Program-made: the position numbers and the translations under genes
Shown here: positions 34,411-42,439 of the stretch, one piece after another
How the letters are laid out: every line of letters starts with the position of its first letter
How positions within the stretch are numbered: position 1 is the first letter of the stretch
From: CAWBLP01 sp963789495
Lineage (GTDB): Bacteria > Pseudomonadota > Alphaproteobacteria > Acetobacterales > Acetobacteraceae
Direction of reading: 5' to 3'
DNA length: 64,000 nt
Assembly (NCBI GenBank): GCA_963789495.1
Contig: CAWBLP010000018.1
Span: forward strand, 186,001 to 250,000
The notes under the pieces: model-generated
Told to the model about the DNA's origin: nothing
Database searches by the model: none
Seen by the model: the letters and a program-made list of their open reading frames with translations, nothing else

Positions 34411-36579
34411 ATGCCCCTCGATAGCTCAGCGCCACCGGCGGCTACCACCGAAACCGACCTGGATCGATCCGGCCGGCTCGCCTTTCTGCGGATCGATGAC
34501 GCGGCGTCTGAACGGCTGAAGCGGCTGGAACCGTTCGTGACCGCCAACCTGCCGGCGATCGCCAACGACTTCTACGGGTTTATCGGCCAAAACGCCCATC
34601 TTGCGCCCCTGCTCGGCGGCGCCGAACGGATCGCCCGCCTGAAACAGACGCAGACCGCGCATTGGCGAGAGTTGTTCCTGGGCACCTTCGATTCCGCCTA
34701 TTTCCAACGCGCCGTCGCCATCGGCCATGCGCATGAACGGATCGGGCTGGAGCCGCGCTGGTACTCCGCCGGGTACTGCCTCATCCTCGAGAAGCTGATC
34801 GGGCTGATGGCCAACAAGGCCGGCGCCCGCAAGGGACTGGCCGAGGATATCGCGGTGGTGCTGCGCGCGGCCTTCCTCGACATGGACCTCGCCATCTCGA
34901 CCTACATCGAGGTTGGCGAGGACAACCGCATGCGCCGCGAGATGCTGGCGATGTCCGACGTGCTGGACCGTGAAATGGCGATGAGTGCCGCGGAGATCGG
35001 CGCGAAGTCGGAACGCCTGGCCGACATGGCGGAAACCCTGGGGCACGTGGCCGAACAGGTGCGCGGGATGGCGGAAGCGGTGACCAGTTCCGTCGAGACC
35101 ACGGCGGAGAACGTGCAGACCGTCGCCAGTGCGACCCAGCAACTGGAGGCATCCAGCCGTGAGATCACCAACCATGTCGGACGCGCGGCGACCGTGACGC
35201 AGGAGGCGGTGCAACAGGTTTCCGCAACCGGCGAGACCGTGCGGGAGCTGGCCACCGCGAGCGGCCGCATCGCCGATGTGGTGACCCTGGTGCGCAGCAT
35301 CGCCGGCCAGACCAAGCTGCTCGCGCTGAACGCCGCGATCGAGGCAGCGCGCGCCGGCGAGGCCGGCAAGGGATTTTCGGTGGTCGCGACCGAGGTAAAG
35401 AGCCTGGCGCGGCAAACCGAGGAGGCAATCGGCAACGTCAACGCGCAGGCGCAGGCGATTGCCGGCGCGACCGCCAGCGCGACGTCCATGGTGGAAGGGA
35501 TCGCCGACCAGGTGCACGCGGTGCACGCGATCGCCGAAGACGTCTCGAACGCGACCGACCAGCAACGCGCTGCGACCGGCGAGATCATGCGCAGCGTGAC
35601 CCTCGCCGCCGAACACACCCAGACCGTCGCCGATCGTGCGCGGGACCTGCTGGTGCAGGCCGAGTCCACGGACACCTCGGCGAGGCAGTTCCGTACCCTG
35701 GCGAAAGCCGTCAGCACGGAAATCCAGGACCTGCATCGGCGCCTGACCGTCATCCTGCGCTCCTCCCAGGCGGGCGATCGGCGACGGGAGGAGCGTGAGC
35801 CGGTCTCGCTGGGCTTCTCCATTGCCAGCCCGGTCGTGATCAGCGGCCATACCGCCGACCTGTCGGCCCGCGGCGCATTGCTCGCGTCACAGGCTCCGGA
35901 CTCGCTGAACGGCCAGACCATCACCGTGACGTTCGACCAGATCGGACCCTTGAGCAGCGTGGTGCGGGCAATCAGCCCGCTGGGCGTCCATGTCCAGTTC
36001 GCCTCCATAACAACGGACCAGCAGGAGGCGATCGCACGCACGCTCCGGGCAGCACACGAATCCGACCGGGAGTTCATCGGCCACTGCCAGTCGGCGGCCG
36101 GTGAAGCGGCGCAGGCATTCGAGCGCGCGCTGCAGGCCGGCCGGATCGACGAGACGGTCCTGTTCCGCACCCATTACCGGGAGATCGCCGGAACCGATCC
36201 GCAGCAATACCTGGCGGAGCACAATGCGCTGTGCAACTCGATCCTGCCGGCAATCATCGAACGAGGTCGGCGCGCCAATGCACGGATCGTGTTCTGTATC
36301 GCGAGTGATCGGAATGGCTACATCTCGACCCATCATCCCGAGGTGAGCAAGCCGCAGCGCCCGGGCGAGACCGCCTGGAACATCGCGAACAGCCGCAATC
36401 GTCGCCTGTTCGACGACCGCGCCGCCATCCTCGCCGCCCGCAATTCCGGACCGATCCTGATCCAGGCCTATCCCCGCGATCTCGGGACCGGCCGGCCGAC
36501 CATGCTGAAGGAGTTCGACGCCCCGATCATGGTGCGCGGGCGGCAATGGGGCGCGATGCGGCTGGCGATCAAGCCCTGA
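34411..36579 (+). CDS. Soluble globin-coupled methyl-accepting chemotaxis protein with PilZ and C-terminal sensor-like domains
   Basis: The 722-residue protein has no membrane segment. Domains in order: protoglobin-type heme sensor (about 20-180; proximal His probably His108 in His-Glu-Arg-Ile-Gly-Leu, then Pro-Arg-Trp-Tyr), coiled signalling domain (about 200-450; hairpin tip around Glu-Ala-Gly-Lys-Gly-Phe-Ser-Val-Val-Ala-Thr-Glu-Val), PilZ-like domain (about 455-550; Arg-Arg-Arg-Glu-Glu-Arg and Asp-Leu-Ser-Ala-Arg-Gly-Ala-Leu) and a C-terminal region (555-722) like the Cache-like ends of other alphaproteobacterial receptors. This predicts sensing of O2/NO-type gas and cyclic-di-GMP by one cytosolic receptor. 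No che genes are nearby. It is divergent from the suf operon. Confidence 0.9.
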   Translation: MPLDSSAPPAATTETDLDRSGRLAFLRIDDAASERLKRLEPFVTANLPAIANDFYGFIGQNAHLAPLLGGAERIARLKQTQTAHWRELFLGTFDSAYFQRAVAIGHAHERIGLEPRWYSAGYCLILEKLIGLMANKAGARKGLAEDIAVVLRAAFLDMDLAISTYIEVGEDNRMRREMLAMSDVLDREMAMSAAEIGAKSERLADMAETLGHVAEQVRGMAEAVTSSVETTAENVQTVASATQQLEASSREITNHVGRAATVTQEAVQQVSATGETVRELATASGRIADVVTLVRSIAGQTKLLALNAAIEAARAGEAGKGFSVVATEVKSLARQTEEAIGNVNAQAQAIAGATASATSMVEGIADQVHAVHAIAEDVSNATDQQRAATGEIMRSVTLAAEHTQTVADRARDLLVQAESTDTSARQFRTLAKAVSTEIQDLHRRLTVILRSSQAGDRRREEREPVSLGFSIASPVVISGHTADLSARGALLASQAPDSLNGQTITVTFDQIGPLSSVVRAISPLGVHVQFASITTDQQEAIARTLRAAHESDREFIGHCQSAAGEAAQAFERALQAGRIDETVLFRTHYREIAGTDPQQYLAEHNALCNSILPAIIERGRRANARIVFCIASDRNGYISTHHPEVSKPQRPGETAWNIANSRNRRLFDDRAAILAARNSGPILIQAYPRDLGTGRPTMLKEFDAPIMVRGRQWGAMRLAIKP

Positions 36580-36713
36580 CCGCTCGCCGGCGCGGCAGGC
36601 ACCGCCTTCCCTGGCACCACAGCACGCCGCAGCCCATCGCCTCACCTGCCGGGTTCACAAACCCTGTGGTCCAGCCTAATACCCGCCGGTAGCCAAACCC
36701 ACGGAGGACAGGC

Positions 36714-37628
36714 ATGGCGGGCATGATGGAAGGCAAGGTGGCGGTCGTCACCGGCGCCGGCGGCGGCATCGGGCGCGAAATCGCGATCATGATGGCGGCG
36801 GCCGGAGCGAAAGTGATCGTCGCGGATATCGGCGCCTCGCTGTCCGGCGAAGGCGGGTCCGCCACGCCAGCCGAACAGACCAAGCAGCTGATCGAGCAGA
36901 AAGGCGGCGCCGCCGAAATCTGCACCGAATCGGTCGCGGCCTGGGGTTCGGCCCAGAAGATCGTCCAGGCGGCGATGGACCATTTCGGTCGCATCGATGC
37001 CGTGGTGAACAACGCCGGCATTCTCCGTGACGTGATCTTCCACAAGATGTCCGAGGATGACTGGCTGTCGGTGATCGCCGTGCACCTGAACGGGTCGTTC
37101 TTCGTATCCCGCGCCGCCGCCGAACATTACCGCAAGCAGGAGAGCGGGACGTTCGTGCACATCTCCTCCACCTCCGGCCTGATCGGCAATTTCGGCCAGG
37201 CCAATTATTCGGCCGCCAAGCTGGGCATTACCGCGCTGTCCAAGTCGATCGCGCTCGACATGCAGCGCTACAATGTGCGGTCGAACTGTATCGCCCCCTT
37301 CGCCTGGAGCCGGATGACCAGCTCGATCCCGGCGAGCACGCCGGAACAGCAGGCGCGGGTGGCGAAGATCCAGCAGATGACGCCGGATAAGAACGCGCCG
37401 ATGGCGGTGTACCTGTCCTCGGACGCGTCGAAGGGTGTTACCGGCCAGGTGTTCGGCACTCGGATGAACGAGCTGATCCTGTTCAGCTCGCCCCGCCCCA
37501 TCCGCATCGTGCACCGCGCGGAGGGGTGGACCCCGGAAAGCATTGCGGAACACGCCGCGCCGGCACTGAAAGCGGCGTTCATGCCGCTGGACCGCTCGGG
37601 CGAGGTGTTCGACTGGGATCCGGTCTAA
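36714..37628 (+). CDS. SDR-family oxidoreductase (acyl-CoA-type, HSD17B4-like)
   Basis: A 304-residue SDR with Thr-Gly-Ala-Gly-Gly-Gly-Ile-Gly at 13-20, Asn-Asn-Ala-Gly near 100, Ser-Ser-Thr-Ser near 145 and intact Asn-Tyr-Ser-Ala-Ala-Lys near 162. The long insertion after the nucleotide motif and the extended C-terminus ending in Phe-Asp-Trp-Asp-Pro are like the SDR half of peroxisomal-type multifunctional enzymes, suggesting a hydroxyacyl-CoA-like substrate. GGAGGACAG precedes the ATG. The IS110 insertion follows it. Confidence 0.9.
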   Translation: MAGMMEGKVAVVTGAGGGIGREIAIMMAAAGAKVIVADIGASLSGEGGSATPAEQTKQLIEQKGGAAEICTESVAAWGSAQKIVQAAMDHFGRIDAVVNNAGILRDVIFHKMSEDDWLSVIAVHLNGSFFVSRAAAEHYRKQESGTFVHISSTSGLIGNFGQANYSAAKLGITALSKSIALDMQRYNVRSNCIAPFAWSRMTSSIPASTPEQQARVAKIQQMTPDKNAPMAVYLSSDASKGVTGQVFGTRMNELILFSSPRPIRIVHRAEGWTPESIAEHAAPALKAAFMPLDRSGEVFDWDPV

Positions 37629-37631
37629 AAC

Positions 37632-37704
37632 GGGAGCGCCCGGGGGCGTTGCCCCGCACCCCACCAGGAGGCTATGCCTCCTTGTATCTCTCCCGCGCTC
37701 CCGT
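37632..37704. repeat. Modular GC-rich repeat copy left of the IS element
   Basis: Contains gggcgttgccccg, then ccccaccaggaggc and tgcctcct, nearly the same as 61398-61437. Flanking CGGGAGCG and CGCTCCCG are inverted, so the segment can fold as a long hairpin after the SDR stop. Confidence 0.75.
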
Positions 37705-37865
37705 CCCGTGGTAGAATTGCGGTGTCGGGTGCGGATGGAACCCCGTTGCCTCCTGGGGCGAGCGAGCCCGTGGTCCAGCGCGGGGTGCCATCCGCGACGT
37801 CATCCCTGAGCCCGAACAGTCGCCCGGGCCGCTCGTCGAGCCCGCATCAGCAAGGACGGGATCCC

Positions 37866-38813
37866 ATGGATGCGACACACTCCGCTGCGTGCTTCGTCGG
37901 CATCGATGTCGGCAAGGCGCATATCGACGTTTTCGTTCACCCGTCCGGCGCAGCGTTTCGCCTGAACCGCGATGCGGCGGGCCTCGACGATCTGCTGGTG
38001 CGGCTGCGACCGTGCGCGCCGACCTTGATCGTGCTGGAAGCGACCGGCGGCTTCGAGCGGGTCGTGACGGCGGCGCTGTGGGGTGCCGGCCTGCCGGTGG
38101 CGGTGGTCAACCCGCGGCAGATCCGCGATTTCGCCCGCGCGAGCGGTTGTCTGGCCAAGACCGATCGGTTGGATCCGCGGGTCATTGCCGGTTTCGCTGC
38201 GGCGATCCGACCGGAACAACGGCCGCAACCGGACGCGGCGGCGTGTGAGCTGGCGGACCTGGTCGCGCGCCGGCGTCAACTGGTGGAGATGATCAGCACC
38301 GAGACGATGCGCTCGCAGCAGGCAAGGCTTGCGGCGGTCCGCCGCCAGTTGGCGGCGCATCTGGCGTGGCTGAACAAGGCGTTGAGCCAGCTCGACGCCG
38401 ATCTGGACGCCGCGGTGCGGGCGAGCCCGGCGTGGTGCGAGCGGGCGGCGCTGCTGCTGTCGGTGCCCGGTGTCGGCGCTGCCACCACCCGGACGCTGCT
38501 GGCGGATTTGCCTGAACTGGGCAGCCTCGACCGGCGTCGCATCGCCGCGCTGGTGGGTGTCGCTCCGGTTGCGCATGACAGTGGTCAGCACCATGGCACG
38601 CGGCATATCCGCGGCGGGCGCGGCGCGGTGCGAGCGGCGCTCTACATGGCCGCCTGGATCGGCAGCCGATGGAACCCGGTGCTGAAGGAGACGTACCAGC
38701 GCCTTCGGGCGGCCGGCAAGCCGCGCAAGGTGGCTCTGGTTGCGTGCATGCGACGCTTGCTGACGATCCTCAACGCGATGGTGCGGAACAACACGCCATG
38801 GCGCGCCGCGTGA
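37866..38813 (+). CDS. IS110-family transposase (DEDD recombinase)
   Basis: The 315-residue protein has the two IS110 domains. N-terminal RuvC-like residues: Asp14 in Gly-Ile-Asp-Val-Gly-Lys, Glu58 in Leu-Glu-Ala-Thr-Gly-Gly, Asp100 and Asp103 in Lys-Thr-Asp-Arg-Leu-Asp. The C-terminal Tnp_2-type part has Ser-Val-Pro-Gly-Val-Gly and the Ser-Gly (residues about 237-238) preceding His-Ile-Arg-Gly-Gly-Arg-Gly. The frame is intact, so the element may be active. Family members are guided by an RNA made from a non-coding end. Confidence 0.95.
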   Translation: MDATHSAACFVGIDVGKAHIDVFVHPSGAAFRLNRDAAGLDDLLVRLRPCAPTLIVLEATGGFERVVTAALWGAGLPVAVVNPRQIRDFARASGCLAKTDRLDPRVIAGFAAAIRPEQRPQPDAAACELADLVARRRQLVEMISTETMRSQQARLAAVRRQLAAHLAWLNKALSQLDADLDAAVRASPAWCERAALLLSVPGVGAATTRTLLADLPELGSLDRRRIAALVGVAPVAHDSGQHHGTRHIRGGRGAVRAALYMAAWIGSRWNPVLKETYQRLRAAGKPRKVALVACMRRLLTILNAMVRNNTPWRAA

Positions 38814-38848
38814 AGGACGCTGTCGTGCCGACTGAAGCCAGGCCTGGG

Positions 38849-38925
38849 GCGGGCGGCGTCGGGTCAAGACCGAAGTCGCCGCAGGCGATGGCGCGCAGCG
38901 TCAGTCTTGAGGCGACGCCGCCCGC
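38849..38925 (+). ncRNA. Strong inverted repeat after the IS110 transposase (structured RNA candidate)
   Basis: Arms 38849-38870 and 38904-38925 pair at 20 of 22 positions around a 33-nt loop. It lies 36 bases after the transposase stop. It could be the structured non-coding end that yields a guide RNA in some IS110-group elements, or a terminator; which end holds the guide RNA is subgroup-dependent, so this is a candidate only. Confidence 0.4.
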
Positions 38926-39076
38926 GCCGGACAATGAAAAGGCGACACGACGCTTGACAACCAAGACAGTCGCTGGACCTCCAGCAAAGGCTCGCCTTTG
39001 CAATCACATACTGTTTGGGTTGGGGAGGGGGCGCGAGCGGCCTCGGATCATACGATCATCGCGGAACGGCCCCCTC

Positions 39077-39168
39077 GCCACCCCAAACAGAGTCGGTTCC
39101 AAGGGCCGGGCCCTTGGCGGGGATGCAAGGGGCAGCGCCCCTTGCTGGGGGTTCGGGGGCGACGCCCC
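39077..39168. repeat. Modular GC-rich repeat copy right of the IS element
   Basis: Contains caccccaaac, gagtcggttccaagggccg, gcaaggggcagcgcccctt and ttcgggggcgacgccccc in the order also seen at 61449-61535. Several modules are small palindromes. Confidence 0.8.
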
Positions 39169-39174
39169 CGTCCC

Positions 39175-39774
39175 TTACCGCACCGCCACCCCGTGGCGCC
39201 CACGCCCACCGCCAGGCGAGAGCGGCGCATCCGCCGGCTTGCACCCCGTGATCATGGCGACCACCAAATTCTCCCGGTGCAGCCACGATGATGCGATCAC
39301 CCCGGCGACATGCAGGCCAATCAGAACCAGCAACAGATGCGCCGAGAGATGGTGCAGGTGATCCACCCATGGCACGCCGAACCAGGCGTCGGTTTCCGAC
39401 ATCCAGCCGCTGCCTGCGACCACGACCAGCAGCACCAGCAACGCGATGATCATCGCCCCGCCCGCGGGGTTGTGGCCGAGATGCCGCGGCGCCCGGCCGC
39501 TGCGCAGCCGGCTCAGGTAGTGCAGCACCGTGCGGGGGCCGGTGACGAAGCTGCCGAACCGGGCATTCCGGGTGCCGACAAAGCCCCACACCACACGCGC
39601 CATGACCAGCACCAGCACCGCGTATCCCGCCGCCTCGTGCAGCCAGCGTTGTTCGTCGGTCAGGAATGCGAGCAGGACCGTGCCGGCCAGGCTCCAGTGG
39701 AACAGCCGGACGAAGCGGTCCCACACCGGCACCATCGGCCCGGCCGCGGACAGGCCCGCCGCATCACTCGGCAT
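39175..39774 (-). CDS. Cytochrome b561-family membrane protein
   Basis: A 199-residue protein with four predicted membrane segments and histidines placed for two b hemes: Phe-His-Trp (about 26), Leu-His-Glu-Ala-Ala-Gly-Tyr (about 46), and His residues in Leu-His-His-Leu-Ser-Ala-His-Leu and Gly-Leu-His-Val-Ala-Gly. It should move electrons in the inner membrane. Its start overlaps the PepSY protein gene by 11 bases, so the two are coupled, a common pairing. Confidence 0.85.
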   Translation of the reverse strand: MPSDAAGLSAAGPMVPVWDRFVRLFHWSLAGTVLLAFLTDEQRWLHEAAGYAVLVLVMARVVWGFVGTRNARFGSFVTGPRTVLHYLSRLRSGRAPRHLGHNPAGGAMIIALLVLLVVVAGSGWMSETDAWFGVPWVDHLHHLSAHLLLVLIGLHVAGVIASSWLHRENLVVAMITGCKPADAPLSPGGGRGRHGVAVR

Positions 39775-40024
39775 TGTGAATGGCGCCGGTAGCAGCATCG
39801 AGCTCCAGCTCGAAGCGCTTGCCCTTGGAGTCGAACCCTTTGGCTTCGTAGCAGCCGTTATGCAGCGAGAGACTGCGGATCTTGGTGAAGCCGCGCTGGT
39901 GCAGGCTTTGCTCCATCGCGGTGCGGGACATCGGATGTCCCGAGCTCGTGCAGGATTCCTCCGCAAAAGCCGGCGTGGCGGCGAGGGCGACGGCAAGGCA
40001 AGCGAGAACGAGGGCCAGGCGCAT
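39764..40024 (-). CDS. Small periplasmic PepSY-domain protein
   Basis: An 86-residue precursor: signal peptide ending Ala-Phe-Ala (residue 21), then a short PepSY domain with Arg-Gly-Phe-Thr-Lys-Ile-Arg and Tyr-Glu-Ala-Lys-Gly-Phe-Asp, ending Gly-Ala-Ile-His-Asn-Ala-Glu. Two cysteines (Cys25, Cys58) could form a disulfide. Usually found with cytochrome b561-type proteins; exact role unknown. Confidence 0.85.
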   Translation of the reverse strand: MRLALVLACLAVALAATPAFAEESCTSSGHPMSRTAMEQSLHQRGFTKIRSLSLHNGCYEAKGFDSKGKRFELELDAATGAIHNAE

Positions 40025-40206
40025 GAGTGATTTCTCCGTGTCATTGTGACCCGGCCACCTTGCGCGCGGAGGCTTACAGGTGCCTTACCGGCTGACGGGA
40101 TGCTGCATCCGTCTGCGATCGCGACCGCCCCGGCACCGCAGGATCGGCGGATCAGGTGATCGAACGCCGTCACCGACCCAGCCGCGGTGATCGTCGGGCA
40201 CGGGCG

Positions 40207-41283
40207 CTATCGGCGCACCAGGATGTAGTTGATCGACAGCTTCACCGTGATGCTGTCGTCCGGCGTATCCGCCGGCAGCGGTGGCAGATGCGCATCGCGG
40301 AACGTCCCCACCGCCGCCATGTCCAGCCAAGGCGACCCGGACCGGCTCTCCCGTTCGACCTTGCGCACATGCCCGTAGCGATCGACGACGATCTCGATGC
40401 CGACGGTGCCGTCCTGGCCATTCGCCACCGCCTGGTCGGGATAATAGGCGTGCTGCAACCACCATTCGTGCAGGGCATCCAGCCAGCTCGGGTCCACATG
40501 ACCGCTCGTCACCCGCGCGAATCGGCCGAATGACAGCGAGCCGCGGGCGGCCGGACCATAGCTCGCATGGGCGGTCCGATGCCGCGACGGCGCCAGCGTC
40601 GCCCCGAGCGAGAAGTTCATCGGCACGGGAAATTGGGACGGCGGTGCCTGCGCGTGCGGCCTGGCCTCTGGAGGCGGCGGTCGCGTCGGAATGGGCGGTG
40701 GCGGCTTCAGTGGTTTCAGTAGCGCCAGTTCTTGCGGCGGAGACGTCCGCGCAATCTGGGATTCGGTCGGTTGTGCTGGCGGGGGCGTCGGGACCGGCCG
40801 GGGCTTGGCCGGTTGCGCTGGCGGCTGCGGTTCTGCGTGGACTGCGGCGGGCGCATCGGACGGCGCGACGGGCGGCTGAGGGTTCGCGGCGGCCGGGCTG
40901 GGCGGGGCGGCCTGGGCGACCGGCGGTTCACGTACCGCAGGCGCCTCCGCGGCCGGGACCGGGGCAGACGGCTCAGCGGGCGCCTGCGGTGGCGGAGGCG
41001 GCACCGGCGGCTGCTCCGCCACACTGGGCGGCGTTGGTGGTGGCGGCGGAGCGGTCTCAGCGTCGGAAGCGGGAGGAGTCGGCGGTTCGGGCAGGCTCGC
41101 CTGCGCACTGGGCTCCGGCGCGGACCGCCCGGTGTCCTGCTTCGGCATGAACACCATCGCAACCGGCGACGGCAGCATGGGCTCCGGCCTCGGCTTCGGC
41201 CCCGGCGCGACCAGGAACAGCAGCAACACCGCCAGATGCAACGCAAGCGAAACGGGCAGCAACCAGCCCAGGGACCGGTTCAT
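40207..41283 (-). CDS. TonB-family protein with long proline-rich spacer
   Basis: The 358-residue protein has one N-terminal membrane anchor (about residues 5-27), a Pro/Ala-rich periplasmic spacer (about 45-230) and a C-terminal TonB-like domain (about 265-355) including Tyr-Tyr-Pro-Asp-Gln-Ala and Gly-Thr-Val-Gly-Ile-Glu-Ile-Val-Val-Asp-Arg-Tyr-Gly. It would span the periplasm to energise an outer-membrane receptor. No ExbB/ExbD or receptor gene is adjacent. The upstream start at 41340 was rejected as it delays the anchor. Confidence 0.85.
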   Translation of the reverse strand: MNRSLGWLLPVSLALHLAVLLLFLVAPGPKPRPEPMLPSPVAMVFMPKQDTGRSAPEPSAQASLPEPPTPPASDAETAPPPPPTPPSVAEQPPVPPPPPQAPAEPSAPVPAAEAPAVREPPVAQAAPPSPAAANPQPPVAPSDAPAAVHAEPQPPAQPAKPRPVPTPPPAQPTESQIARTSPPQELALLKPLKPPPPIPTRPPPPEARPHAQAPPSQFPVPMNFSLGATLAPSRHRTAHASYGPAARGSLSFGRFARVTSGHVDPSWLDALHEWWLQHAYYPDQAVANGQDGTVGIEIVVDRYGHVRKVERESRSGSPWLDMAAVGTFRDAHLPPLPADTPDDSITVKLSINYILVRR

Positions 41284-41412
41284 GCGGCTCAACTGGATTC
41301 GCCTGTCGCGCCGCACTGACACCGACCCTGCTGCGGTCATGGTAGCGGATATAGAGGCGAACCCGCCCGCGTCAGCAGGGACGCCGGCAAGTGGCCATAA
41401 CGCGGCGCGCCG

Positions 41413-42354
41413 CTACCGCGCCTGCTGGATCGCCGACAGCAGCCAGTGCCCACCCCCGGTGACTCGCATGAAGGTCCACAACTCGGTCGCGGTCTGATGC
41501 TCGGTCGGGCTGCCATCGACCACCCGTCCGGCGGCGTCGCGCGTGACATCCACCGCGGAGAACCGCATCGCAACCGACGCATATTCGCGGTTGCCCTCCC
41601 GCCACGCCTGGGCCAGATCGCCCTGCAGCAGCCGGACATCGGTCACCACGTTGCGCACGCCCGCGCTCTCCTGCTCCGCCAGTTGTTCGGCGAAATAGCT
41701 CAGCATTTCCGGCGTGGTCATGGCCCGCAGCGCATTCAGATCATGCGCGCTCCAGGCCGCCTGGATCGACTGCAGCATCTGTTCGAACGCCTGATAATCC
41801 GCCGGCTCAACCGGAATCGACGGAGTGCCGGGCGCAGCGGCGCCACCACCGCCACCCATCGGCATCCCGCCATAGCCGGGCGCGCCGTTGCGTGCGAACA
41901 GGCCCGGGCCACCGGCAAACGCCGGCGAGCGGCCGCGGAACAGCCGAAGCAGGAAGCGGACCGCGATCACGATCAGGAAGATCTGCAGCAGGAAGCCGAA
42001 GAAGCCGCCGAAGCCCATGCCGCCGCCACCCCAGAATCCGTGGCCGAACAACAGCCCGCCGATGCCGGCACCGATCAGCCCGCCCATCAGGCCGGACATG
42101 AACGACGACCGCGGCCGGAACCCCTGGGATCCGAAGCCGCTGCTGCCATAGCTCGGTGACGGCGTGTTCGGGGTCATGCTGCGCTGCATCGGCGCCACCG
42201 ACGGCGCCGTCCGCGTACCGGATGGCGCCGACCAGGTCATGCTGCCGCGACTGCCGAAGGAGCGGCCGCCGCCGGCCCGCGCATCGGCCAGGCCAGGCGT
42301 GAGTGCCAGCGCCAACGCAGCGACAGCAGCAAGAAACAGGGAGGTTCGACGCAT
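41413..42354 (-). CDS. Tim44-like-domain membrane protein
   Basis: The 313-residue protein has a signal peptide (cleavage near Ala-Asp-Ala, residue 25), a Gly/Ser-rich low-complexity region, one or two hydrophobic segments (about 85-135) and a C-terminal Tim44-like domain (about 180-313). Such proteins are widespread in alphaproteobacteria; function unclear. A start at 42378 is equally possible. Confidence 0.8.
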   Translation of the reverse strand: MRRTSLFLAAVAALALALTPGLADARAGGGRSFGSRGSMTWSAPSGTRTAPSVAPMQRSMTPNTPSPSYGSSGFGSQGFRPRSSFMSGLMGGLIGAGIGGLLFGHGFWGGGGMGFGGFFGFLLQIFLIVIAVRFLLRLFRGRSPAFAGGPGLFARNGAPGYGGMPMGGGGGAAAPGTPSIPVEPADYQAFEQMLQSIQAAWSAHDLNALRAMTTPEMLSYFAEQLAEQESAGVRNVVTDVRLLQGDLAQAWREGNREYASVAMRFSAVDVTRDAAGRVVDGSPTEHQTATELWTFMRVTGGGHWLLSAIQQAR

Positions 42355-42439
42355 CCGGAATCGCTTCTCTGTGAGCATTGGGCCGCAATATGGGGACTGG
42401 CCGCCCCCGCGCATAGGGGCGGGCCTGCGGACGACCGCC

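Larger units (their letters stand above)
37700..39000 (+). mobile_element. IS110-family insertion sequence (ends not defined)
   Basis: One intact DEDD transposase gene with about 160 non-coding bases before and 180 after. IS110 elements lack obvious terminal repeats, so the ends given are approximate. Halves of the modular repeat lie outside both ends (37643-37684 and 39082-39168), which suggests insertion into a repeat. A strong inverted repeat lies after the gene at 38849-38925. Confidence 0.6.
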
